Origin: Calliopsis andreniformis
Lineage: Eukaryota > Arthropoda > Insecta > Hymenoptera > Andrenidae
Assembly (NCBI RefSeq): GCF_051401765.1
Contig: NW_027480548.1
Span: 930,001-994,000, forward strand
Reading direction: 5' to 3'
DNA length: 64,000 nt
Below, in pieces: positions 38,391 to 51,000 of the stretch. Both the position numbers and the translations under genes were made by a program. A model generated the notes under the pieces. The model searched no databases, was not told the DNA's origin, and saw only the letters and a program-made list of their open reading frames with translations. Numbering within the stretch: position 1 is the first letter of the stretch; the number at the start of each line of letters is the position of its first letter.

Positions 38391-40690
38391 GAATATTGGG
38401 GACTGAGTGTTGAGGGTTGAATGATGAAAATTGATGTTTGTGGATGGAGGTTTGAAGATTGCAGACTGAGTATTGAGTATTGAAATCTGTGAATTGAGGA
38501 TATTCTATAGAGAATTGAGGATTGACAACTGATTGTTGAGGACTGAGTGCCGAAGATTGAGGATTCAGGATTGAGGATTCAGAATTGAGGTTTGAGGACT
38601 GAGGATTGAGGATTGAATATTGAGTATTGAGGATTGAAGAGCGAGGATTGAGGATTGAGGATTGAGGATTGTGGATGAGGGCTGAGGGTTGAGGATTGAG
38701 GCTTGAGGACTGAGGACTGAGGATTGAGGATTGAGAATTGAGGATGGAGAATTGAGGATTGAAGATTGAGGATTGGGTATTGAGGATTGAAGAATGAGGA
38801 TTGAGGATTGAGGGTTGAGGATTGAACATTGAGTATTGAGGATTGAAGACTGACGATTGAGGATTGATGATTAAGGATTGAGTATTGAGGAATGAGGATT
38901 GAAGATTGGGTATAGAGGATTGAAGATTGAGGATTGAGATTTGGGGACTGAGGATTGTGGATTGAGGATTGAGGATTGAGGACTGAGGATTGAGTATTGA
39001 GTATTGACGATTGAACATTGAGGACTGGGTATCGCGGATTGAACATTGAGGATTGAGGATTGAGGATTGAGTATTGAGGATTTAGGACTGAAGATTGTAT
39101 ATTGATGATTGAAGATTGAGGATTGGGGAATGAGGGTTGTGGATTGTGGACGAGGACTGAGGTTTGGGTATTGATGTTTGAGGTCTGAGGATCGAGGATT
39201 GAGGATTGAGAATTGAGGATTGAGGATTGAGGATTGAAGACTGAGGATTGAGGATTGAGGATAGAGGATTGAATATTGAGTATTGAGGATTGAAGATTGA
39301 GGATTGAGGATTGAGGATTGAGGATTGAGGATTGAAGATTGAGGATTGGGGATTGAGGATTGAAGATTGGGTATTGAGGATTGAGGATTGAGGATTGAAG
39401 ATTGAGGATTGAGGATTGAGGATGAGGGCTGAGGGTTGAGGATTGAGGTTTGAGGACTGAGGACTGAGGATTGAGGATTGAGAATTGAGGATTGGGTATT
39501 GAGGATTGAAGAATGAGGATTGAAGATTGAGGATTGAGGATTGAGGATTGAGGAATGAAGATTGAGGATTGAGGATTGAGGATTGAGGATTGAATATTGG
39601 GGACTGAGTGTTGAGGGTTGAATGATGAAAATTGATGTTTGTGGATGGAGGTTTGAAGATTGCAGACTGAGTATTGAGTATTGAAATCTGTGAATTGAGG
39701 ATATTCTATGGAGAATTGAGGATTGACAACTGATTGTTGAGGACTGAGTGCCGAAGATTCAGGATTCAGGATTGAGGGTTCAGAATTGAGGTTTGAGGAC
39801 TGAGGATTGAGGATTGAATATTGAGTATTGAGGATTGAAGAGCGAGGATTGAGGATTGAGGATTGAGGATTGAGGATGAGGGCTGAGGGTTGAGGATTGA
39901 GGCTTGAGGACTGAGGACTGAGGATTGAGGATTGAGAATTGAGGATGGAGAATTGAGGATTGAAGATTGAGGATTGGGTATTGAGGATTGAAGAATGAGG
40001 ATTGAGGATTGAGGGTTGAGGATTGAACATTGAGTATTGAGGATTGAAGACTGACGATTGAGGATTGATGATTAAGGATTGAGTATTGAGGAATGAGGAT
40101 TGAAGATTGGGTATAGAGGATTGAAGATTGAGGATTGAGATTTGGGGACTGAGGATTGTGGATTGAGGATTGAGGATTGAGGACTGAGGATTGAGTATTG
40201 AGTATTGACGATTGAACATTGAGGACTGGGTATCGCGGATTGAACATTGAGGATTGAGGATTGAGGATTGAGTATTGAGGATTTAGGACTGAAGATTGTA
40301 TATTGATGATTGAAGATTGAGGATTGGGGAATGAGGGTTGTGGATTGTGGACGAGGACTGAGGTTTGGGTATTGATGTTTGAGGTCTGAGGATCGAGGAT
40401 TGAGGATTGAGAATTGAGGATTGAGGATTGAGGATTGAAGACTGAGGATTGAGGATTGAGGATAGAGGATTGAATATTGAGTATTGAGGATTCAAGATTG
40501 AGGATTGAGGATTGAGGATTGAGGATTGAGGATTGAAGATTGAGGATTGGGGATTGAGGATTGAAGATTGGGTATTGAGGATTGAGGATTGAGGATTGAA
40601 GATTGAGGATTGAGGATTGAGGATGAGGGCTGAGGGTTGAGGATTGAGGTTTGAGGACTGAGGACTGAGGATTGAGGATTGAGAATTGAG
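38391..40690 (+). repeat. 1201 bp tandem pair F
   Basis: About 38391-39490 recurs at about 39592-40690 at offset 1201. Each copy holds one c-type island (38433, 39634), a TATCGCG block (39030, 40231) and a cassette II (39173, 40374). The copies differ at few sites, for example GTGGATGAGG versus GAGGATGAGG near 38671/39872. At the right end copy 1 lacks about 21 bp and then diverges. Confidence 0.87.
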
Positions 40691-43329
40691 GATTGAGGAT
40701 TGAGGATTGAAGATTGAGGATTGGGTATTGAGGATTGAAGAATGAGGATTGAGGATTGAGGATTGAGGATTGAGGATTGAAGATTGTGTATTGAGGACTG
40801 AGGGCTGAGGATTGAGGATTGAGAATTGACGATTGAGGGTTGAGGATTGAGGATCGAGAATTGAGGATTGAGGATTGAGGATTGAAGATTGAGGATTGGT
40901 TATTGAGGATTGAAGATTGAGTATTGAGGATTGAGGATTGAGGATTGAGGATTGAAGATTGATTATTGAGGAATGAAGACTGACGATTGAGGATTGAGGA
41001 TTGAGGATTGAGTATTGAGGATTGAGGATTCAAGTTTGAGTATCGATAGTTGAAGATTGAGGATTGAGGATTGAGGATTGAGGATTGAGGATGAGGGCTG
41101 AGGGTTGAGGGTTGAGGATTGAGGTTTGAGGACTGAGGACTGAGGATTGAGGTTTGAGAATTCAGGATTGAGGATTGAGGATTGAAGATTGAGGATTGGG
41201 TATTGAGGATTGAAGAATGAGGATTGAGGATTGAGTATTGAGGATTGAGGATTGAAGATTGAGGACTGGGGACTGAGTGTTGAGGATTGAGGATTGAAGA
41301 TTGAGGATTGGGGACTGAGTGTTGAGGGTTGAGTGATGAGAATTGATGTTTGTGGATAGAGATTTGAAGATTGCAGGTTGAGCATTGAGTATTGAAAGCT
41401 GTGAATTGATGATATTCTATTGAGGATTGAGGATTGACAACAGACTGTTGAGGACTGAGGGCTGAAGATTGAGGATTCAGGATTGAGGATTCAGGATTGA
41501 AGTTTGAGGGCTGAGGATCGAGGATTGAGGATTGAGGATTGAGGATTGAGGATTGAGGATTGAAGATTGAGGATTGAGGATTGAAGATTGATGGTTGAGG
41601 ATTGAGGTTTGAGAATTCAGGATTGAGTATTGAGGATTGAGGATTGAGGATTGAAGATTGAGGATTGAGGATTGAGGATGAGGGCTGAGGGTTGAGGATT
41701 GAGGTTTGAGTACTGAGGACTGAGGATTGAGGATTGAGAATTGAGGGTTGAGGATTGAGGATTGAAGATTGAGGTTTGGGTATTGATGATTGAAGAATGA
41801 GGATTGAGGATTGAGGAATGAGGTTTGAGGATTGAGGATTGAAGATTGATTATTGAGGAATGAAGACTGACGATTGAGGATTGAGGATTGAGGATTGAGT
41901 ATTGAGGATTGAGGATTCAAGTTTGAGTATCGAGTGTTGAAGATTGAGGATTGAGGATTGAGGATTGAGGATTGAGGATGAGGGCTGAGGGTTGAGGATT
42001 GAGGTTTGAGGACTGAGGACTGAGGATTGAGGTTTGAGAATTCAGGATTGAGGATTGAGGATTGAAGATTGAGGATTGGGTATTGAGGATTGAAGAATGA
42101 GGATTGAGGATTGGGTATTGAGGATTGAAGAATGAGGATTGAGGATTGGGTATTGAGGATTGAAGAATGAGGATTGAGGACTGAGGATTGAGGATTGAGG
42201 ATTGAGGATAGAGGATTGAATATTGAGTATTGAGGATTGAAGATTGAGGATTGAGGATTGAGGATTGAGGATTGAGGAATGAAGATTGAGGATTGGGGAT
42301 TGAGGATTGAAAATTGGGTATTGAGGATTGAGGATTGAGGATTGAAGATTGAGGATTGAGGATTGAGGATTGAACATTGAGGTCTGGGTATGGCGGATTG
42401 AACATTGAGGACTGTGGATTGAGGATTGAGCATTGAGGATTGAGGACTGAAGATTGTATATTGATGATTGACGATTGAGTATTGGTGAATGAGGGTTGTG
42501 GATTGAGGACGAGGACTGAGGTTTGGGTATTGATGTTTGAGGTCTGAGGATCGAGGATTGAGGATTGAGGATCGAGGATTGAGGATTGAAGATTGAGTAT
42601 TGAGGATTGAAGACTGACGATTGAGGATTGAGGATTGAGGATTGAGGATTGAGGATTGAGGATTGAGAATTGAGGATTGAGGATTGAAGATTGAGTATTG
42701 AGGATTGAATATCGAGGATTGAGGGTTGAGGATTGACGATGAGGGCTGAGGGTTGAGGACTGAGGTTTGAGGACTGAGGGCTGAGGATTGGGGATTGAGA
42801 ATCGAGGATTGAGGATTGAGGATTGAAGATTGAGTATTGGGTATTGAGGATTGAAGAATGAGGATTGAAAATTGAGGATTGAGGATTCAGAATTGTGGAC
42901 TGAGGATTGAGGATTGAGGATTGAGGATTGGGTATTGAGGATGGAAGAATGAGGATTGAGGATTCAGGATTGAGGATTGAGGATTGAAGATTTAGTATTG
43001 AGGATTGAAGATTGACGATTGAGGATTGAGGATTGAGGATTGAGGATTGAATATTGGGGACTGAGTGTTGAGGGTTGAATGATGAAAATTGATGTTTGTG
43101 GATGGAGGTTTGAAGATTGCAGACTGAGTATTGAGTATTGAAATCTGTGAATTGAGGATATTCTATAGAGAATTGAGGATTGACAACTGATTGTTGAGGA
43201 CTGAGTGCCGAAGATTGAGGATTCAGGATTGAGGATACAGAATTGAGGTTTGAGGACTGAGGATTGAGGATTGAATATTGAGTATTGAGGATTGAAGAGT
43301 GAGGATTGAGGATTGAGGATTGAGGATTG
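40691..43329 (+). repeat. Mosaic segment related to 48 kb
   Basis: About 40640-41530 recurs at about 48055-48938 (offset 7415 falling to 7408), including the d-type island at 41345. The c-type island at 43091 and cassette II at 42532 follow. A TATGGCG block lies at 42389. A fresh 35 bp triplication is listed separately. Confidence 0.8.
42078..42182 (+). repeat. 35 bp perfect tandem triplication
   Basis: Three consecutive identical 35 bp units (five heptamers) start with GGGTATT at 42078, 42113 and 42148. Each contains GAAGAATGAGG. The five-heptamer phrase occurs singly all over the array; three perfect copies in a row are unusual and point to recent local slippage. Confidence 0.93.
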
Positions 43330-44975
43330 AGGATGAGGGCTGAGGGTTGAGGATTGAGGTTTGAGGACTGAGGGCTGAGAATTGAGGATTGAGGATTGAG
43401 AATTGAGGATTGAGGATTGAGGATTGAAGATTGAGGATTGGGTATTGAGGACTGAAGATAGAGGATTGAGGATTGAGGATTGAGGATTGAGGATTGAAGG
43501 TTGAGTATTGAGGATTGAAGGCTGATGATTGAGGATTGAGGACTGAGGATTTAGTATTGAGGATTGAAGGCTGACGATTGAGGATTGAGGATTGAGGATT
43601 GAGGATTGAGGATTGAGTATTGAGGATTGAGGATTGAGGATTAATGATTGAGGATTGAGGATTGAGGATTGAACATTGAGGATTGGGTATCGCGAATTGA
43701 ACATTGAGGATTGAGGATTGAGGATTGAGGATTGAGGATTGAGGATTGAGGATTGAAGATTGAGGATTGGGTATTGAGGATTGAACATTGAGGATTGAGG
43801 ATTGAAGATTGAGAATTCAGGATTGAGGATTCAGAATTGAGGTTTGAGGACTGAGGATTGAGGATTGAAGATTGAGTATTGAGCATTGAAGATTGAGTAT
43901 TGAGGATTGAAGATTGAGGATTGAGGATTGAGGATAGAGGATTGAGGATTGAAGATTGAGGATTGGGGATTGAGGATTGACGATTGAGGATTGAGTATTG
44001 AGGATTGAGGATTGAGGATTGAAGATTGAGTATTGCGGATTGAAGATTGAGGATTGAGGATTGAGGATTGAGGATTGATGATGAGGGCTGAGGGTTGAGG
44101 ATTGAGGTTTGAGGACTGAGGACTGAGGATTGAGAATTGAGGATTGATGGTTGAGGATTGAAGATTGAGGATTGGGTATTGAGGACTGAAGAATGAGGAT
44201 TGAGGATTGAGGATTGAGGATTGAGGATTGAGGAATGAAGATTGAGGATTGAGGATTGAGGATTGAGGATTGACGATTGAGTATTGAGGATTGAATATTA
44301 AGGATTGAGGATTGAGGATTGAGGATTGAGGATTGAAGATTGCGGATTTGGGACTGAGTGTTGAGGCTTGAGTGATGAGAATTGATGTTTGTGGATAGAG
44401 ATCTGAAGATTGCAGATTAGGTATTGCGTATTGAAAACTCTGAACCGAGGATATTCTTTTGAGGATTGAGGATTGACAACAGATTGTTGAGGACTGAGGG
44501 CCGAAGATTGAGGATTCAGGATTGAGGATTCGGAATTGAGGTTGGAGCACTGAGGATTGAGGACTGAAGATTGGGTATTGAGGATTGAAGATTGAGGATT
44601 GAGGATTGAGGATCGAGGATTGAGAATGAGGGCTGAGGGTTGAGGATTGAGGTTTGAGGACTGAGGTCTGAGGATTGAGGATTGAGAATTGAGGATTGAG
44701 GATTGAGGATTGAAGACTGAGGATTGGGTATTGAGGATTGAAGATTGAGGATTGAGGATTGAGTATTGAGGATTGAGGATTGAAGATTGAGTATTGAGGA
44801 TTGAAGGCTGACGATTGAGGATTGAGAATTGAGGATTGAGTAGAGAGTATTGAGGATTGAAGATTGGGTATTGAGGATTGAAGATTGAGGATTGAGGTTT
44901 GGGGACTGAGGATCGAGGATTGAGGATTGAGGATTGAAGATTGACGATTGAGGATCGAGGATTGAGGATTGAGGA
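43330..44975 (+). repeat. Block E, copy 3
   Basis: Matches 46385-48030 at a constant offset of 3055 over about 1645 bp. Also matches copies 1 and 2 over the shared part. It has a private TATCGCGAATTG at 43688 and a mosaic island at 44384. Confidence 0.86.
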
Positions 44976-46384
44976 TTGATGATTGAGGATTGAGGATTGA
45001 GGGTTGAGGATTGAAGATTGCGTATTGAGGATTGAAGATTGAGGATTGATGATTGAGGATTGAGGATTTAGGTTTGAAGATTGAGGATTGGGGACTGAGT
45101 ATTGAGGTTTGAGTGATGAGAATTGATGTTTGTGGATAGAGACCTGAAGATTGCTGATTGAGTAATTAGTATTGAAAACTGTGAATTGAGGATATTCTAT
45201 TGAGGATTGGGGATTGACAACTGATTGTTGAGGACTGAGGGCTGAAGATTGAGGATTCAGGGATGAGGATTCAGGATTGAGAATTGACGATTGAGGATTC
45301 AGGATTGAAGATTGAGGATTCGGTACTGAGGATTGAAGAATTAGGATTGAGGATTGAGGATTGAGGATTGAGGAATAAAGATTGAGGATTTAGGATTGAG
45401 GATTGAGGATTGAAGATTGAGTATTGAGGATTGAAGATTGAGGATTGATGATTGAGGATTGAGGATTGAGGATTGAAGATTGCGGATTTGGGACTGAGCG
45501 TTGAGGCTTGAGTGATGAGAATTGATGTTTGTGGATAGAGATTTGAAGATTGCAGATTGAGTATTGCGTATTGAAAACTCTGAACTGAGGATATTCTATT
45601 GAGGATTGGTGATTGACAACTGATTGTTGAGGACTGAGGGCCGAAGATTGAGGATTCAGGATTGAGGATTCGGAATTGAGGTTTGGCGACTGAGGATTGA
45701 GGATTGAGGATTGAAGATTGAGGATTGGGTATTGAGGATTGAAGAATGAGGATTGAGGATTGAGGGTTGAGGATTGAACATTGAGTATTGAGGATTGAAG
45801 ACTGACGATTGAGGATTGAGGATTAAGGATTGAGTATTGAGAAATGAGGATTGAAGATTGGGTATTGAGGATTGAAGATTGAGGATTGAGGTTTGGGGAC
45901 TGAGGATTGTGGATTGAGGATTGAGGATTGAGGACTGAGGATTGAGTATTGAGTATTGACGATTGAACATTGAGGACTAGGTATCGCGGATTGAACATTG
46001 AGGATTGAGGATTGAGGATTGAGTATTGAGGATTGAGGACTGAAGATTGTATATTGATGATTGAAGATTGAGGATTGGGGAATGAGGGTTGTGGATTGAG
46101 GACGAGGACTGAGGTTTGGGTATTGATGTTTGAGGTCTGAGGATCGAGGATTGAGGATTGAGAATTGAGGATTGAGGATTGTGGATTGAAGATTGAGGAT
46201 TGGGTATTGAGGATTGAAGTATGAGGATTGAGGATTGAGGATTGAGGATTGAGGAATGAAGATTGAGGGTTGAGGATTGAGGATTGAGGATTGAAGTTTG
46301 AGTATTGAGGATTGAAGATTGAGGATTGAGGATTGAGGATTGATGATTGAGGATTGGGTATTGAGGATTGAAGAATGAGGATTG
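44976..46384 (+). repeat. Spacer between E copies 3 and 4
   Basis: Holds a b-type island (45125) and an a-type island (45524), the only b-type copy right of 30 kb. The right half, with TATCGCG at 45982 and cassette II at 46125, resembles about 38.8-39.2 kb and 36.1-36.3 kb. Confidence 0.8.
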
Positions 46385-48030
46385 AGGATGAGGGCTGAGG
46401 GTTGAGGATTGAGGCTTGAGGACTGAGGGCTGAGGATTGAGGATTGAGGATTGTGAATTGAGGATTGAGGATTGAGGATTGAAGATTGAGGATTGGGTAT
46501 TGAGGATTGAAGATAGAGGATTGAGAATTGAGGATTGAGGATTGAGGATTGAAGGTTGAGTATTGAGGATTGAAGGCTGATGATTGAGGATTGAGGACTG
46601 AGGATTGAGTATTGAGGATTGAAGGCTGACGATTGAGGATTGAGGATTGAGGATTGAGGATTGAGGATTGAGTATTGAGGATTGAGGATTGAGGATTAAT
46701 GATTGAGGATTGAGGATTGAGGATTGAACATTGAGGATTGGGTATCGCGGATTGAACATTGAGGATTGAGGATTGAGGATTGAGGATTGAGGATTGAGGA
46801 TTGAGGATTGAAGATTGAGGATTGGGTATTGAGGATTGAACATTGAGGATTGAGGATTGAAGATTGAGAATTCAGGATTGAGGATTCAGAATTGAGGTTT
46901 GAGGACTGAGGATTGAGGATTGAAGATTGAGTATTGAGCATTGAAGATTGAGTATTGAGGATTGAAGGTTGAGGATTGAGGATTGAGGATAGAGGATTGA
47001 GGATTGAAGATTGAGGATTGGGGATTGAGGATTGACGATTGAGGATTGAGTATTGAGGATTGAGGATTGAGGATTGAAGATTGAGTATTGCGGATTGAAG
47101 ATTGAGGATTGAGGATTGAGGATTGAGGATTGATGATGAGGGCTGAGGGTTGAGGATTGAGGTTTGAGGACTGAGGACTGAGGATTGAGAATTGTGGATT
47201 GATGGTTGAGGATTGAAGATTGAGGATTGGGTATTGAGGACTGAAGAATGAGGATTGAGGATTGAGGATTGAGGATTGAGGATTGAGGAATGAAGATTGA
47301 GGATTGAGGATTGAGGATTGAGGATTGACGACTGAGTATTGAGGATTGAATATTGAGGATTGAGGATTGAGGATTGAGGATTGAGGATTGAAGATTGCGG
47401 ATTTGGGACTGAGTGTTGAGGCTTGAGTGATGAGAATTGATGTTTGTGGATAGAGATTTGAAGATTGCAGATTAGGTATTGCGTATTGAAAACTCTGAAC
47501 TGAGGATATTCTTTTGAGGATTGAGGATTGACAACAGATTGTTGAGGACTGAGGGCCGAAGATTGAGGATTCAGGATTGAGGATTCGGAATTGAGGTTGG
47601 AGGACTGAGGATTGAGGATTGAAGATTGGGTATTGAGGATTGAAGATTGAGGATTGAGGATTGAGGATTGAGGATTGAGAATGAGGGCTGAGGGTTGAGG
47701 ATTGAGGTTTGAGGACTGAGGTCTGAGGATTGAGGATTGAGAATTGAGGATTGAGGATTGAGGATTGAAGACTGAGGATTGGGTATTGAGGATTGAAGAT
47801 TGAGGATTGAGGATTGAGTATTGAGGATTGAGGATTGAAGATTGAGTATTGAGGATTGAAGGCTGACGATTGAGGATTGAGGATTGAGGATTGAGTAGAG
47901 AGTATTGAGGATTGAAGATTGGGTATTGAGGATTGAAGATTGAGGATTGAGGTTTGGGGACTGAGGATTGAGGATTGAGGATTGAGGATTGAAGATTGAC
48001 GATTGAGGATCGAGGATTGAGGATTGAGGA
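46385..48030 (+). repeat. Block E, copy 4
   Basis: Offset 3055 from copy 3. TATCGCG at 46743, a-type island at 47439 with TTCTTTT. It diverges from copy 3 near 48032, where a GATGATT unit of copy 3 is absent. Confidence 0.86.
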
Positions 48031-51000
48031 TTGAGGATTGAGGATTGAAGGTTGGGGATTGAGGTTTGAGGACTGAGGACTGAGGATTGAGGATTGAGAA
48101 TTGAGGATTGAGGATTGAGGATTGAAGATTGAGGATTGGGTATTGAGGATTGAAGAATGAGGATTGAGGATTGAGGATTGAGGTTTGAGGATTGAAGATT
48201 GTGTATTGAGGACTGAGGGCTGAGGATTGAGGATTGAGAATTGACGATTGAGGGTTGAGGATTGAGGATCGAGAATTGAGGATTGAGGATTGAGGATTGA
48301 AGATTGAGGATTGGTTATTGAGGATTGAAGATTGAGTATTGAGGATTGAGGATTGAGGATTGAGGATTGAAGATTGATTATTGAGGAATGAAGACTGACG
48401 ATTGAGGATTGAGGATTGAGGATTGAGTATTGAGGATTGAGGATTCAAGTTTGAGTATCGAGGGTTGAAGATTGAGGATTGAGGATTGAGGATTGAGGAT
48501 TGAGGATGAGGGCTGAGGGTTGAGGATTGAGGTTTGAGGACTCAGGACTGAGGATTGAGGTTTGAGAATTCAGGATTGAGGATTGAGGATTGAAGATTGA
48601 GGATTGGGTATTGAGGATTGAAGAATGAGGATTGAGGATTGAGTATTGAGGATTGAGGATTGAAGATTGAGAGCTGGGGACTGAGTGTTGAGGATTGAGG
48701 ATTGAAGATTGAGGATTCGGGACTGAGTGTTGAGGGTTGAGTGATGAGAATTGATGTTTGTGGATAGAGATTTGAAGATTGCAGGTTGAGCATTGAGTAT
48801 TGAAAGCTGTGAATTGATGATATTCTATTGAGGATTGAGGATTGACAACAGATTGTTGAGGACTGAGGGCTGAAGATTGAGGATTCAGGATTGAGGATTC
48901 AGGATTGAGGTTTGAGGGCTGAGGATCGAGGACTGAGGATTGAGGATTGAGGATTGAGGATTGAAGATTGAGGATTGGGTATTGCGGGTTGAACATTGAC
49001 GGTTGAGGATTGAGGATTGAGGATTGAGGATTGAGGATTGAAGATTGAATATTGATGATTGAAGCTTGAGGATTGAGGACTGATGGTTGTGGATTGAGGA
49101 CGAGGACTGAGGGTTGAGTATAGATGTTTGAGGTCTGAGGATTGAGGATTGAGGATTGAGAATTCAGGATTGAGGATTGAGGATTGAAGATTGAGGATTG
49201 GGTATTGAGGATTGAAGAATGAGGATTGAGGATTGAGTATTAAGGATTGAGGATTGAAGATTGAGTATTGAGGATTGAAGACTGACGATTGAGGATTGAG
49301 TGTTGAGGATTGAGGATTGAGGATTGAGGATTGAGGATTGAGAGTAGAGGATTGAGGATTGAAGATTCAGTATTGAGGATTGAATATCGAGGTTTGAGGA
49401 TTGAGGATTGAGGATTGACGATGAGGGCTGAGGGTTGAGGATTGAGGTTTGAGGACTGAGTACTGAGGATTGATGATTGAGAATCGATGATTGAGGATTG
49501 AGGATTGAAGATTGAGTATTGGGTATTGAGGATTGAAGAATGAGGATTGAAAATTGGGGATTGAGGATTCTGAATTGAGGATTGAGGATTGAGGATTGAA
49601 GATTGAGGACTGGGTATTGAGGATGGAAGAGTGAGGATTGAGGATTGAGGATTGAGGGTTGAGGATTGAAGATTGAGTATTGAGGATTGAAGGTTGACGA
49701 TTGAGGATTGAGGATTGAGGATTGAGGATTGAATATTGGGGACTGAGTGTTGAGGGTTGAGTGATGAGAATTGATGCTTGTGGATGGAGGTTTGAAGATT
49801 GCAGATTGAGTATTGAGTATTGAAATCTGTGAATTGAGGATATTCTATAGAAAATTGAGGATTGACGACTAATTGTTGAGGACTGAGGGCCGAAGATTGA
49901 GGATTCAGGATTGAGGATTCAGAATTGAGGTTTGAGGACTGAGGATTGAGGATTGAAGATAGAGTATTGAGGATTGAAAAGTGAGGATTGAGGATTGAGG
50001 ATTGAGGATTGAGGATGAGTGCCGAGGGTTGAGGATTGAGGTTTGACGGCTGAGGACTGAGGATTGGGGATTGAGAATTGAGGACGGAGGATTGAGGATT
50101 GAAGATTGAGGATTGGGTATTGAGCATTGAAGAATGAGGTTTGAGGATTGAGGGTTGAGGATTGAAGATTGAGTATTGAGGATTGAAGGCTGACGATTGA
50201 GGATTGAGGATTGAGGATTGAGTATTGAGGAATGAGGATTGAAGATTGAGTACTGAGGATTGAAGATTGAGGATTGAGGTTTGGGGACTGAGGATTGTGG
50301 ATTGAGGATTGAGGATTGAGGACTGAGGAGTGAGGATTGAGTATTGAGGATTGAACATTGAGGATTGGGGTTCGCGGATTGAACATTGAGGATTGAGGAT
50401 TGAGGATTGAGTATTGAGGATTGAGGACTGATGATTGTATATTGATGATTGAAGATTGAGGATTGGGGAATGATGGTTGTGGATTGAGGACGAGGACTGA
50501 GGTTTGAGTATTGATGTTTGAGGTCTGAGGATCGAGGATTGAGGATTGAAGTTTGAGTATTGAGGATTGAAGATTGAGGATTGAGGATTGAGGATTGGGG
50601 ATTGAGGATTGAAGATTGAGGATTGGGGACAGAGTGTTGAGTGATGAGTGTTGAGTGATGAGAATTGATGTTTGTGGATAGAGATTTGAAGATTGCAGAT
50701 TGAGTATTGCGTATTGAAAACTCTGAACTGAGGATATTCTATTGAGGATTGAGGATTGACAACTGATTGTTGAAGACTGAGGGCCGAAGATTGAGGATTC
50801 AGGATTGAGGATTCAGGATTGAGGCTTGAGGACTGAGGATTGAGGATTGAGGATTGAGGCTTGAGGATTGAGGATTGAAAGGTGAGTATTGAGGATTGAA
50901 GATTGAGGGTTGAGGATTATGGATTGAAGATTGAGGATTTGGGACTGAGGATTGAGGATTGAGGATCGAGGATTGAAGATTGAAGATTGCAGATTGAGTA

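Larger units (their letters stand above)
2714..45264 (+). repeat. Island I subfamily b (16 copies)
   Basis: Diagnostic features are GAGATCT, GAGTAAT in place of GAGTATT, and GAAAACT-GTGAATT. Anchors: 2747, 4530, 7900, 9683, 10865, 11124, 12766, 14549, 15731, 15990, 21926, 22471, 26190, 26735, 29916, 45125. Most lie left of 27 kb. Several are followed by a GGGGATT unit before GACAACT. The 10865/11124 and 15731/15990 pairs are only 259 bp apart, the tightest island spacing seen. Copies 2747, 7900 and 12766 share TTCCATT where others have TTCTATT. Confidence 0.87.
17620..49912 (+). repeat. Island I subfamily c (14 copies)
   Basis: Diagnostic features are GTGGATGGAGGTTT and GAAATCT-GTGAATT. The preceding unit is often GAATGAT, and the approach is often GAATATTGGGGACTG. 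Anchors: 17653, 18785, 19394, 20800, 21248, 25512, 30601, 31648, 34381, 35812, 38433, 39634, 43091, 49773. A derived subset (31648, 34381, 35812, 38433, 39634, 43091) has GAAAATT just before the anchor and GCAGACT after it. Many copies have TTCTATA-GAGAATT in place of TTCTATT-GAGGATT. Confidence 0.87.
338..50806 (+). repeat. Island I subfamily a (22 copies)
   Basis: Diagnostic heptamers are GAGATTT, GCGTATT and the pair GAAAACT-CTGAACT. Anchors: 371, 1196, 3789, 4936, 5936, 6349, 8942, 10089, 11523, 13808, 14955, 16389, 22856, 24875, 27120, 29090, 33311, 37482, 44384, 45524, 47439, 50667. Copies at 4936, 10089 and 14955 share a private GTGCATA after the anchor and CTGAACTGGGG later, marking them as duplicates of one another. 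Copies at 33311, 37482, 44384 and 47439 share GCAGATTAGG and TTCTTTT. The 44384 copy also has GATCT, the subfamily b state, so it is mosaic. Most copies are preceded by GCGGATTTGGGACTG or GGGGACTG. Confidence 0.88.

Noticed and set aside
46886..48448. 520-codon minus-strand frame (and those at 35162-37075, 38579-40219, 39780-41033, 9829-11052)
   Set aside because: Same heptapeptide repeat. These frames overlap one another in different phases and cut across duplication boundaries, so they do not behave as genes.
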